From assembly GCA_947490345.1 (NCBI GenBank), contig CANLGL010000005.1, positions 1 to 50,313 on the forward strand: 50,313 bases of DNA. The letters are read 5' to 3'. Below, piece by piece: positions 1-7,596 of this stretch. The notes beneath the pieces were generated by a model. That model saw nothing but the letters and a program-made list of their open reading frames with translations, was not told where the DNA came from and searched no databases. The position numbers were made by a program, and so were the translations under genes. How positions within the stretch are numbered: position 1 is the stretch's first letter; the number at the start of each line of letters is the position of its first letter. The stretch comes from Deltaproteobacteria bacterium. Lineage in GTDB: Bacteria; Myxococcota_A; UBA796; SXON01.

Positions 1-1
1 G

Positions 2-64
2 TTGGATCAGGATGGGAGCTTGAGTGATATTGGGGCGTTTGGCGGGGCTGGGGCGTTGTGGTAG
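2..64 (+). CDS. C-terminal tail of a parallel beta-helix-like exported protein (partial)
   Basis: The window opens inside this reading frame. The visible tail reads LDQDGSLSDIGAFGG and then a few residues to a TAG stop at 62-64. The pattern DGS-x-x-DIGAFGG is typical of the end of right-handed parallel beta-helix or choice-of-anchor-Q proteins, where DGS..DxGAYGG closes the helix. Only 20 residues are visible, so the family assignment rests on this one motif and no function can be given. Confidence 0.4.
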   Translation: MDQDGSLSDIGAFGGAGALW

Positions 65-100
65 GCGAAAACATAGGTTGAACGCAGGGGGCCGGCGCTC

Positions 101-1045
101 TTGCGCTCGCTCGACGGCGGGGCCAATTGGACGCAGGTGACGACACCGCCCGCCTTCGACAAAGGCGAGCCTCGCGCGCGAGCCGTGGACCACGTCTTCT
201 GGCTGACGCCCGGGCACGCCACCCAGCCTGGCGTCTGGTACGCGGGCACCTCCCCGCAAGGGCTCTTCCGCAGCGAGGACGGCGGCGACACCTGGCATCC
301 CATCGTGGGCTTCAACGACCACCCCAAGCAGTCCGACTGGGTACAAGGCGACAAGGACCAGACGCCCGACGGCGGCAAGACCCACTCCATCTCCGTCTGT
401 CCCCGCGACGCGAACCGCCTGTACCTTGGCCTGTCCGGGGGTGGTTTTTTCACCTCGGGCGACGCCGGTGCCACCTGGGACCCACTCAACGCGGGAGTCG
501 CGATGGACTTCGCGCCCGCGCTGCCCGATGGCCAGGAGTATCCCTACGGGCACGACCCCCACTGTGTTTCAGTCCACCCACAGAACCCCGACCGTCTGTG
601 GCGCCAGGACCACTGTGGTTTTTACCGACTCGATCGCAACGTGGGCGACCGCTGGGTGCGCGTAGGAAAGAACCTACCGGCCGAGGTCGGCGACATCGGC
701 TTCCCTGTCGCCCTGCACCCCCGTGACCCCGACAGCGCCTGGGTCTTCCCCATGGACAGCTCCTCCGTCTGGCCGCGCACCAGTCCCGGCGGCAAGCCCG
801 CAGTCTACCGGACGCGAGACGCCGGTCACAGCTTCGAGCGACTGGCCGGCGGCCTCCCCGCTCAGCAGGCGTGGTGGACCGTAAAACGACAATGCCTCGC
901 CACCGACACCCAAGCCTCGGTCGGAGTGTATTTCGGCACGACCAGCGGCGAGCTCTGGGGCAGCCCCGACGAGGGTGACAACTTCGCCCGCATCGCCGGC
1001 GACCTGCCCCACATCTACGCGGTCACGGTGAGCGAGACCGCGTGA
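101..1045 (+). CDS. BNR/sialidase-like beta-propeller protein, 5'-truncated
   Basis: The product has BNR-type Asp-box repeats (S-x-D-x-G-x-T-W) at about residues 3-10, 58-65, 119-126, 238-245 and 288-294, counted from the TTG at 101. This matches the WD40/YVTN/BNR-like 'exo-alpha-sialidase' family, which is usually about 350-380 aa; true sialidase activity is doubtful. The frame is open only from the TAG at 77-79, and propeller-like sequence begins near nucleotide 90, so roughly the first 60-70 residues of a normal family member are missing. The TTG start is therefore probably not native. The stop overlaps the GTG start of the MoaD-like gene by 4 nt, indicating coupling. Confidence 0.7.
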   Translation: MRSLDGGANWTQVTTPPAFDKGEPRARAVDHVFWLTPGHATQPGVWYAGTSPQGLFRSEDGGDTWHPIVGFNDHPKQSDWVQGDKDQTPDGGKTHSISVCPRDANRLYLGLSGGGFFTSGDAGATWDPLNAGVAMDFAPALPDGQEYPYGHDPHCVSVHPQNPDRLWRQDHCGFYRLDRNVGDRWVRVGKNLPAEVGDIGFPVALHPRDPDSAWVFPMDSSSVWPRTSPGGKPAVYRTRDAGHSFERLAGGLPAQQAWWTVKRQCLATDTQASVGVYFGTTSGELWGSPDEGDNFARIAGDLPHIYAVTVSETA

Positions 1046-1299
1046 TTCGGGTCCTCTTCCCGACCCATCTGCGTAGCTACCTTGACGGCGCGGCGGAGGT
1101 CATGGCGGAGGGCGCGACGGTAGGCGAAGTGTTGGCCGACGTCGAGCGTCGTCACCGTGGTTTTTTGATCCGGGTCGTCGACGAGCAGGACCGGATCCGG
1201 CCCCACATCAAGGTTTTCGTCGGTGGCGAGCTGGCGGCGGACCTGCACGCGCCCATCGTGGGCGACGTTCAGTTGATCGCGGCGCTATCAGGCGGATAG
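1042..1299 (+). CDS. MoaD/ThiS-family sulfur carrier protein
   Basis: An 85-residue ubiquitin-fold protein ending in the diagnostic Gly-Gly, the tail that is adenylated and thiocarboxylated in MoaD and ThiS. The centre has the MoaD-like pattern VGEVLADVERRHRGF and later IRPHIKVFVGG. It begins at a GTG that overlaps the stop of the BNR-repeat gene (GTGA), so the two are probably translated together. No moaE, thiG or E1-like moeB/thiF gene is nearby, so the pathway served cannot be read from context. Pairing of a small MoaD-like gene with a BNR-propeller gene is, to my knowledge, recurrent in other bacteria, and its purpose is unclear. Confidence 0.8.
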   Translation: MIRVLFPTHLRSYLDGAAEVMAEGATVGEVLADVERRHRGFLIRVVDEQDRIRPHIKVFVGGELAADLHAPIVGDVQLIAALSGG

Positions 1300-1314
1300 A
1301 GGTTGGTTTTTGGG

Positions 1315-1333
1315 ACGGGGGCGCTGCCCCCGT
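1315..1333. other. Perfect GC-rich hairpin between convergent genes
   Basis: ACGGGGGC and GCCCCCGT form an 8-bp perfect inverted repeat around a GCT loop in the 76-bp gap between the MoaD-like gene and the convergent lipoprotein gene. No T-tract follows it on either strand, so it is at best a weak bidirectional terminator or RNA-stabilising stem. Confidence 0.4.
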
Positions 1334-1375
1334 AACGCCCCCGGATCCGCGCCTGGCCTCCAGCCTGGGCGCCAC

Positions 1376-2767
1376 TCAAGGAATCGCCACCAAAAAACTC
1401 TCCTCCAACAAGACACTCGGCCAGGGCCCCGCGTAGGTGCCGTCGTAGCAGGTGTGATCGGGACAGGCGCTACGACACACGCCCTCGTTGAGCGCCTGTT
1501 GTTTCCCGGTGCCCCAATGTAATACCAACGGATCGACAATCGCGTCGCACGAATTCTGGTCGACCGCGAGCATCACCAGCGTGTCACCCAACTTGGCATC
1601 GATGGTGATGGGCGCCAATGTATCCTTGGCGTTGTTGTCATCGTCGAAGACCACGACCCCGCCGATGGTCAAGCGCAGGTCGTCGTCGATGGTGAAGTAG
1701 TCGAACACCGTCGAGCCGCCCGAGATGACGTATTGAAGGGGCTCGTCGTGCTTCCATACGTCGACCCGCGTCGAATCCGCGCCCTGTTCGCCTTCCGAGT
1801 CGTAGCACCGCAGCTCGATCTCCACGTCACCGACCGGCAGATAGACGGCCGCCGCGATGGCACCATCCGCGCCAATCGTGGTGTCCGCGTCCGCCAACCG
1901 GCTTCCGTTTCCGTACCACCCGCAAATGAGATTGGTCGGCGCCTCGTCCGCGTCGTACACCACGCCAGTCAGGGTCACCAACTGATTGTCCAGAAAATAC
2001 TCACCGACGTCGGGTTCGGTGATTTCTACGTAGGGCGGCTCGTTCTCGGTGGGGTCGTCTACCGTGTTGCCGCGTAGCTGCACGGCGGCGGTCGAGTCGT
2101 CGGGGTCGTTCGACGAGAACCACAGCTCACCGCTCCATTCGTTGGTGTCCGGGGGCGAAAATGTCACCCCGACGGTGAACGAGAATCCGGTCCGCACAAC
2201 GTAAGGCTCCGCCCAGTCCTCGGGCCAGGTCAGGGTGTACGCCACGGCCTCGCCACCTGGGAACGCGGCGCTCCCGATGCGGAGGGTCCCGGTGCAGCCG
2301 GCGCGCACCTGGAACTCGCGCGACAGCGAGTCCCCCGGCGCGACCGTCCCGAACCACAGGAGCTCCGGATCGATGTCGATGCAGGGCCGCACCCCGAGCC
2401 CGGTCAACGTGACCGGCACGGTCGGCGCGCTCGCCTGATTCGTCGCGACGCCGAGGGTGCCCCAATCTTCGCCCTCGACGTCCGGGGTGTAGCGGACGAC
2501 GAGGAGTCCATCTTTGCCAGCGGCGAGCTCCTCGGGCCAGCTCACGACGCTGAGATCGGCAGAGGCGCCGCCCTCGAACTCGGCGCCTGAAATCCGCAAG
2601 GTACCGAGTCCTTCGTTCCTGATCACCGCGCCGATCTCACTGTAGGTGCCGACGACAACCTGGCCGAAATCGATGGTGGCCGGCTCGAAGACCAGCTTGG
2701 GCTCGGCCGCGTTGAGCTGCTGGTCGGGGTCGCAGCCGGCGAACAGCAGGGGAAAGAGGACGCGCAT
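1376..2767 (-). CDS. Lipoprotein with Hydin-type (choice-of-anchor D) domains
   Basis: A 463-aa exported protein. A very short signal (MRVLFPLLFAGC) puts a putative lipidated Cys at residue 12, although Phe at -3 is a non-standard lipobox residue. Two immunoglobulin-like ASPM/SPD-2/Hydin repeats follow, at about residues 25-125 and 130-240; features are 'ATIDFGQVVVGT', 'RNEGLGTLRISG' and 'ELLWFGTVAPGDS'. About 250-345 looks like another Ig-like domain ('PPYVEITEPDVGEYF'), and the C-terminus holds several Cys. Such proteins are common on myxobacterial cell surfaces and generally serve as structural or binding modules. The gene is divergent from the next one with a 38-bp gap. Confidence 0.75.
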   Translation of the reverse strand: MRVLFPLLFAGCDPDQQLNAAEPKLVFEPATIDFGQVVVGTYSEIGAVIRNEGLGTLRISGAEFEGGASADLSVVSWPEELAAGKDGLLVVRYTPDVEGEDWGTLGVATNQASAPTVPVTLTGLGVRPCIDIDPELLWFGTVAPGDSLSREFQVRAGCTGTLRIGSAAFPGGEAVAYTLTWPEDWAEPYVVRTGFSFTVGVTFSPPDTNEWSGELWFSSNDPDDSTAAVQLRGNTVDDPTENEPPYVEITEPDVGEYFLDNQLVTLTGVVYDADEAPTNLICGWYGNGSRLADADTTIGADGAIAAAVYLPVGDVEIELRCYDSEGEQGADSTRVDVWKHDEPLQYVISGGSTVFDYFTIDDDLRLTIGGVVVFDDDNNAKDTLAPITIDAKLGDTLVMLAVDQNSCDAIVDPLVLHWGTGKQQALNEGVCRSACPDHTCYDGTYAGPWPSVLLEESFLVAIP

Positions 2768-2805
2768 CGATCCGGGTACTATACGGCCCGGCCCCCGAGG
2801 AGCAA

Positions 2806-3816
2806 GTGCCGGCCGATCTCAACGCCATCCGCGCCGCAGTGTGGGCGCACATCAAACCGGATGCCGAAACGCTCGCGCGCGCTGCCCAGGCGCTGCACGG
2901 CCGCCCGCCCGACGCCGACGAGTGGCCGGATCTCCTCGACTTCGTCACCACCGAGTGGCTCGACGAGGAGGGGTTCACCGCGGCCGAGCGCCTCGCCGAG
3001 CTCCAAGGAATCCCGATGCTCGCCCGCTGGCCGCTGGAGGTGCGGACGAGCCTGTGGGTGGTGGACGGTCACGACGGCGAGCATGTGCTGATTCGCGACT
3101 TGCAGGACGACAGTGACCACGTCGTGCGCTGCCCCGCGGCCGCGCGAGCCGAGCTGCCCAAACGCACGGTGCTGCGGGCGCGGATCGTCCCCTGGACCGA
3201 CGGCGTCGAGTTCCTCGGTGCGCCGGGCCTCTACGGCGAGCAGGGCGTCATCGCGCGGCTGCAGCTCCTCGATGCGTGGCGACAGTCCCCCGAACCGTCG
3301 GTGCTGGCGGCGCTGCGCCAGCGGCGGACGGACTTTGCCCGCCAGCGCGCCCAGCACCGGGTGTGGCGCGCGCACTTCGGAGCCGACCTCGTCGAGTGCA
3401 CCGACGCCGCCTCGCTCGAAGTGGCACTGGCCCGCTTCATGGACGTGCTCTGTTTCGAGGACCGCGGCGTCAGCGGCACCGAGCACACCCGGGCCGAGCG
3501 CTGGCAGGCGGAGACCGGCAAAGTGCCGGAGCGCATCGAACTGCGCCTGGGCGAAACGCTTCGAGAGGGCACACCCGCCATGTGCTTCGACCGCGTCGCC
3601 GGCATCCAGTTCTTCCCGGCGTTCGCAGAGCTGCGCGAGCATCTCATCGGCTCGGCTCGGAATCCCTACGTGTATTCCCTGTGGTCGACCACCGCCGACC
3701 TGCCCCGAATCGGGCTGCGCCTCGCCGGGCTCTCCGCCGATGGCGTCGCCGGCCTCGGGCTGCCGTCGCAACCCGTCACACCGTCCTGCCTCCCTGAATT
3801 CGGGGACGCCGGCTGA
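2806..3816 (+). CDS. Hypothetical protein, 336 aa
   Basis: I do not recognise this protein. The GTG start at 2806 is preceded by a GAGGAG ribosome-binding site at a suitable distance. The product is soluble, acidic, helix-rich and lacks a signal peptide or membrane segment. The middle contains a beta-rich stretch (about residues 80-150, with 'TSLWVVDGHDGEHVLIRDL') that could bind a ligand. The C-terminal third has aromatic motifs such as 'GIQFFPAFAELREHL'. It lies 34 bp upstream of a same-strand gene of the same length, so the two are probably co-transcribed. Confidence 0.7.
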   Translation: MPADLNAIRAAVWAHIKPDAETLARAAQALHGRPPDADEWPDLLDFVTTEWLDEEGFTAAERLAELQGIPMLARWPLEVRTSLWVVDGHDGEHVLIRDLQDDSDHVVRCPAAARAELPKRTVLRARIVPWTDGVEFLGAPGLYGEQGVIARLQLLDAWRQSPEPSVLAALRQRRTDFARQRAQHRVWRAHFGADLVECTDAASLEVALARFMDVLCFEDRGVSGTEHTRAERWQAETGKVPERIELRLGETLREGTPAMCFDRVAGIQFFPAFAELREHLIGSARNPYVYSLWSTTADLPRIGLRLAGLSADGVAGLGLPSQPVTPSCLPEFGDAG

Positions 3817-3850
3817 CAACGGTTCGCCGTCCGGGTTAGCGGCAGACGCC

Positions 3851-4861
3851 ATGCCGACGGTACCCCCCACCCTCTCCACGCCCGGAGCCGAGCGACTCAA
3901 CGTGCGCGCGTCCACCGGCGTGCAGTCCAAAGAGGGCATGAGCTTCGGAAGATTGGTGTGGATCGAGGGCACCCGGCTGTACGTCCAGGTCGACGCTTCG
4001 CTCCTTCCCCTGGAACTGGTCGCGCTACGCGCCGACCTGTCGCCGACTCCGGGCACCGCGCTCCTGGAGGGCGAGGTCATGCGGGTGCTACCCGGCACCC
4101 CGAATGAGCCTCAGGGCTACCTCATCCGGCTAAAGAAGGTCAACGAGAGCGACGAGCCCCGCTGGCAGCAGTTCTTGCGAGTGAAGCGTACGGGCGGAAC
4201 CTTGCGCGAACTTTCGGATGTACGGGACTCCACGGGCGCGCTGTCATCGACCTACAGCGGCATCGCCGAGCGTGAACGGAAGGCGGCGGCGGACCGTATT
4301 CGCGGCGGCGCGGGAACGTCCACGTGGTCGTCCAGCCAGCCCACCGAACAAGGGGGGGGCCGCGCCGCGATGCGGGATGCGCTGCGCGCGGCCATGAAGG
4401 GCGAGGCGGCCCCCAACAGCCAGGCGGCGGACGGCGGCACGGCCTCCGCCGTGGTGTCGCCAACACGCAGCGTCGCGCCCCCCGGCGGGTCTGTGGTCCA
4501 GCCGACACGCTCGCTCGCACCCGGCGTCGCGACCGCGGCCGAGGACCCCAATTGGATCCTCAGCGCGATCGCCGGGCGCAGCTACCTGCAGGTCACCTGG
4601 CGGGGCGCCGAAGCGTTCGGGCACGACGCCAACACCCAGCTTGTATCGGGCATCTTGACGCTCGCCTCGGACGGGAGAGCGCTTCCTTCGACGCCCCCGA
4701 TCCACATGGTGCTGCGGTACGAGTCGCTCGTCCTTCAGTGCGGCGCCACTGCTATTCGTTCGTTGCCGCTGTCAGCCACCTACCGCCTCGATCTCAGCGC
4801 CGCGCAGATCGCCGACATCCGGCGTATGGCCAAGCCGCCATCGGCGGGCGCGCCGCGCTAA
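3851..4861 (+). CDS. Hypothetical protein with possible PilZ-like N-terminal domain
   Basis: A 336-aa cytoplasmic-type protein starting at the ATG at 3851; the same frame is open further upstream, but that stretch is the shadow of the preceding gene. Residues about 15-100 alternate beta-strands with Gly turns (GRLVWIEGTRLYVQVDASLLP, then LLEGEVMRVLPG and GYLIRLKKV), which resembles a PilZ barrel, but the RxxxR and (D/N)xSxxG signatures are not clear. A low-complexity Ala/Gly/Ser/Pro linker follows (about 150-235), then a second folded region (about 240-325). If PilZ-related it could act in c-di-GMP signalling; this is an inference. The gene ends 3 bp before the inverted-repeat element. Confidence 0.6.
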   Translation: MPTVPPTLSTPGAERLNVRASTGVQSKEGMSFGRLVWIEGTRLYVQVDASLLPLELVALRADLSPTPGTALLEGEVMRVLPGTPNEPQGYLIRLKKVNESDEPRWQQFLRVKRTGGTLRELSDVRDSTGALSSTYSGIAERERKAAADRIRGGAGTSTWSSSQPTEQGGGRAAMRDALRAAMKGEAAPNSQAADGGTASAVVSPTRSVAPPGGSVVQPTRSLAPGVATAAEDPNWILSAIAGRSYLQVTWRGAEAFGHDANTQLVSGILTLASDGRALPSTPPIHMVLRYESLVLQCGATAIRSLPLSATYRLDLSAAQIADIRRMAKPPSAGAPR

Positions 4862-4864
4862 ACA

Positions 4865-4877
4865 CAATGCCGGTCAC
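4865..4877 (+). repeat. Left terminal inverted repeat of element A
   Basis: CAATGCCGGTCAC is the exact reverse complement of 5157-5169 and of 12314-12326. Similarity continues imperfectly for about 10 nt inward (ATAGGTCGCC versus TTAGTAGGCGATC on the right end). Confidence 0.75.
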
Positions 4878-4940
4878 ATAGGTCGCCCAGCACGAGCCAT
4901 CAGCCGTTAGCCGTCAGCGATTCGCTCGGTCGGAGGCGAC

Positions 4941-5108
4941 GTGCGTGACTTCAGGGACCTCCTGGTGTGGTCGCTCGACGTGTACCGCGCCACGGAAACG
5001 TTCCCGACCGATGAGCGCTACGGCCTCACCGCGCAACTGCGCCGGTCCGGGTCGTCGGTGCCGACGAACATCGCCGAGGGTTGCGGTCTGGCGTGCATCG
5101 GAAGCTGA
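4941..5108 (+). pseudogene. Truncated four-helix-bundle (23S rRNA intervening sequence / S23-type) gene
   Basis: The GTG at 4941 has a GGAGG ribosome-binding site 7-9 nt upstream and opens a 55-aa frame. It contains the family hallmarks VRDFRDLLVW at the start, then VYRAT, ERYGLTAQLRRS and SVPTNIAEGCG. Full-length relatives are about 115-125 aa and continue after GCG with a second half of two helices; here that half is gone and the frame ends five residues later (ACIGS). About seven residues are also missing between VW and VYRAT. Function of the family is obscure: it was first noticed in 23S rRNA intervening sequences and is related to the Avd protein of diversity-generating retroelements. 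This copy probably does not fold normally. Confidence 0.75.
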
Positions 5109-5156
5109 TGGCTGAGGGCTAATTACTGACGGCTTTCCAACAAGATCGCCTACTAA

Positions 5157-5169
5157 GTGACCGGCATTG
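5157..5169 (-). repeat. Right terminal inverted repeat of element A
   Basis: GTGACCGGCATTG, the exact inverted copy of 4865-4877; the same 13-mer recurs at 12314-12326 at the right end of copy B. Confidence 0.75.
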
Positions 5170-5184
5170 GCGCTAAACAGCGCC

Positions 5185-7596
5185 ATGCGCCTGTTCCCCA
5201 TCGCCCTCCTGGTCGCCGCCTGTGCCACGCCTCCGGATGAAACGGTGTCCGACACCAATGCAGCGGGCGGAACCGACGACACCAGCGCTGGGCTCCCGCC
5301 ACCCGCGTCGATCGAGCGTTATTGTACCGGTCGCGACTGGCTGGCCAGCGCCTCGCCGGTCACGCTGCCCGACAACTCTCGCAGCGCCAAAGGCTACCTC
5401 ACCGAGCACGGCGACTACACCCGGGGCACGGTCGAGTCGTCGAAATTCGTCCCGGAACACCCCTTCCACGTCACCACCCTGCGGGTGCAGTTTGCCGAAG
5501 GGCAAGGCAAGGCGAACCTCCGCTTGATGGGCACCCAGGGTCGCAGCTACCCCGCCGGGTACCCCGACCTCGACACGCCCGGCGCCACCATCGCCGGCCC
5601 CTTCGAGGTGGAGGTGTCCGCGGTCTGGGGCGACGAGGTTTGGACTGAGGTCGATGTGTCGGCGCTCGACCTGTATCTGCTCCCCGGCCAGCACTACACG
5701 CTGGTCAACGAGTACCCCAAGCGCGGGGCGCCGACCGTCGCGTTCAGCTCCGGGCCCACCGGGGAGAACTCGCGGGCGCTCTTGATCCTGGCCGGTGCCG
5801 CCGAGCCCTACGGCTTCGCGGGCGACTTCCTCATGGAGCTGGTCGGGGAGTACGTCTGCGCCTGGGAAGAGCCCGAACGCTGGTTCGGCGAGTGGACCAC
5901 TCCTTTTGGCACTGACCCCACCGGCAGCGCCGTCATGACCGACCTCAACGTCGACGGCCACCTCGACATGGTCACCTATGGCGCCGGCCCGCGCGCCTGG
6001 CTCGGCGATGGCACGGGCGCGTTCGCCAACGCGACGACGCCCTGGCCGGAGGCCACGTACGCCGGCTGGCTGCTCTTCGGCGATGTGGACAACGACGGGG
6101 ATCCCGACGCCTACGCCGCCAGCTACATCACTCCCGACGCCGATGGCGACGGCATCACCGTGGCAGCCGGCGACTGCGACGACATCGACGCCGCCACCTT
6201 TCCGGGAGCGAGCGAGCTGAGCGACGGGATCGACAACGACTGTGACGGCATCGCCGACGACGGTACCGACGGCGGGGACGCCGACGGCGACGGCGTGTCC
6301 ATCCTCGCCGGTGACTGCGACGACACCGACGGCACCACCGCCCCGGACCTTGCTGAGCTCAAAGACCAGATCGACAACGACTGCGACGGCCTGGTGGACG
6401 AAGACTTTCCGTCGCGGTTGTTGCTCAACGACGGCGCCGGCAGCTTCACGGCCCTGCCTGGCGCGGGCGTCGAGTTCGGTGAGCCCAACACCGCAGGCGC
6501 CTTCGCTGACGCCGATGGCAACGGCGCGCTCGACCTTTACGTCGGCAACTGGCTCCTCCACTATCCCGACGATGCTGCCCTGGACGGCCGCTACTTCCAG
6601 GGGGTCGGAGACGGGAGCTTCGTCGACGCGCTCGATGCCGCCGGGCTGCGCCTCCCGACTGCGTTTTCGACCTACGGGGTCGAGTGGACCGACTACAACA
6701 ACGACGGCGCCCCCGATCTATTGGTGGCGAACTACCACCTGTACGACAATCAACTCTGGGAGAACCAGGGCGATGGCACCTTCATCGATGTCGCCGCGGC
6801 CAAAGGAGTGGATCACGACGCCGAGTTGAGCCCCTACACCCAGTATCCGGGCGGGCACAGTTACGGTGGCGACTTCGGCGACATCGACAACGATGGCGAC
6901 ATGGACTATTTCCAGTCAAACCTGTGTCATCCGCGCACCTATCCCTGGGCGGATCAGAGCACCCTGAACATCAACGGTGGCGCACCAGACTACGCCTTCA
7001 CCAACGAGAGTGCCGCCCGCGGCCTCGAGTACGACGAGGGCGACGTCCAGGGGCAGTTCGGCGATTATGACAACGACGGTGACCTGGATCTGTTGGTGTC
7101 GAGCCTGTACCCCAACCACTACCCTCGTGTGTACCAAAACGATGGTGACGGGAGCTTCACCGATGTCACGTACGAGGTCGGCCTGGCCGTGGAGACCAGC
7201 TTCGGCATCCTGTGGGGCGACGTCGACGAAGACGGCGACTTGGATTTCTACACCAGCGGCTCCTACGGCGACGTCCGCGCCCACCTCTTCGAGAATCGCA
7301 TCGGCACGCTGAACCACTGGGTCGAGCTTGACCTGGAGGGCACCACCACCAATCGCGACGCCGCTGGCGCACGGGTCACCGTCGTGGCCGACGGCGTCAC
7401 CCGGATTCGAGATGTGCAGGTCGGCGGCGGTAGTTTCAACCAACAGCGACCGCTGACGGTTCACCTGGGGCTCGGAGCCAGCACCGAAATCGAGTCGGTC
7501 ACCGTGCACTGGGTGGGCGGCGCCACCGAGACCTTCACGGGGGTGACGGCGGACGCTCGCCTTGTATTGGTGGAGGGGTCGGGGGCGGCTCGGTAG
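5185..7596 (+). CDS. CRTAC1/ASPIC-UnbV family FG-GAP lipoprotein with MopE-type repeats
   Basis: An 803-aa exported protein. I choose the ATG at 5185 rather than an in-frame TTG at 5167 because it gives a clean lipoprotein signal with LVAAC (Cys13). A Thr/Asp-rich linker follows, then a beta domain (about 45-235), VCBS/FG-GAP repeats ('DLNVDGHLDMV', 'GDVDNDGDPDAY') and two MopE-like units around residues 315-410 ('DADGDGITVAAGDCDD', 'DGIDNDCDGIADD'). More FG-GAP repeats run to about 690, and an ASPIC/UnbV domain is at the C-terminus (about 705-790). The many DxDxDG loops should bind calcium. Family members are surface or periplasmic propellers of uncertain role. The 3' end overlaps the convergent membrane-protein gene by 62 bp. 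Confidence 0.85.
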   Translation: MRLFPIALLVAACATPPDETVSDTNAAGGTDDTSAGLPPPASIERYCTGRDWLASASPVTLPDNSRSAKGYLTEHGDYTRGTVESSKFVPEHPFHVTTLRVQFAEGQGKANLRLMGTQGRSYPAGYPDLDTPGATIAGPFEVEVSAVWGDEVWTEVDVSALDLYLLPGQHYTLVNEYPKRGAPTVAFSSGPTGENSRALLILAGAAEPYGFAGDFLMELVGEYVCAWEEPERWFGEWTTPFGTDPTGSAVMTDLNVDGHLDMVTYGAGPRAWLGDGTGAFANATTPWPEATYAGWLLFGDVDNDGDPDAYAASYITPDADGDGITVAAGDCDDIDAATFPGASELSDGIDNDCDGIADDGTDGGDADGDGVSILAGDCDDTDGTTAPDLAELKDQIDNDCDGLVDEDFPSRLLLNDGAGSFTALPGAGVEFGEPNTAGAFADADGNGALDLYVGNWLLHYPDDAALDGRYFQGVGDGSFVDALDAAGLRLPTAFSTYGVEWTDYNNDGAPDLLVANYHLYDNQLWENQGDGTFIDVAAAKGVDHDAELSPYTQYPGGHSYGGDFGDIDNDGDMDYFQSNLCHPRTYPWADQSTLNINGGAPDYAFTNESAARGLEYDEGDVQGQFGDYDNDGDLDLLVSSLYPNHYPRVYQNDGDGSFTDVTYEVGLAVETSFGILWGDVDEDGDLDFYTSGSYGDVRAHLFENRIGTLNHWVELDLEGTTTNRDAAGARVTVVADGVTRIRDVQVGGGSFNQQRPLTVHLGLGASTEIESVTVHWVGGATETFTGVTADARLVLVEGSGAAR

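Larger units (their letters stand above)
4865..5169 (+). mobile_element. MITE-like element with a four-helix-bundle gene remnant, copy A (305 bp)
   Basis: Perfect 13-bp terminal inverted repeats, CAATGCCGGTCAC at 4865-4877 and GTGACCGGCATTG at 5157-5169, bound the element. Inside them lies a second, imperfect inverted repeat at 4896-4918 and 5104-5133, with the shared pattern GCC(A/G)TCAG...TTAGCC(G/C)TCAGC. Between these is a small gene derived from the 23S intervening-sequence-protein (bIVP/S23) four-helix-bundle family. A partial second copy lies at 12192-12326. Element boundaries and repeats are seen directly; that it moves is inferred. The right end lies 15 bp before the ATG of the next lipoprotein gene, so it may supply upstream sequence for that gene. 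Confidence 0.65.

Noticed and set aside
1315..1333. Hairpin considered as a factor-independent terminator
   Set aside because: No T-tract on either strand; kept only as a hairpin.
2779..4098. Long open frame on the minus strand, opposite two hypothetical genes
   Set aside because: It lies antisense to well-supported plus-strand genes, has Arg/Gly/Ala-biased low-complexity translation and no ribosome-binding site or domain. It is a shadow of high-GC codon bias.
5173..6561. Long antisense open frame in the CRTAC1 gene
   Set aside because: It mirrors the Asp-rich repeats as Val/Gly-rich repeats ('VAVGVPAVGTVV'), as expected from the complementary strand of GAC/GGC codons.
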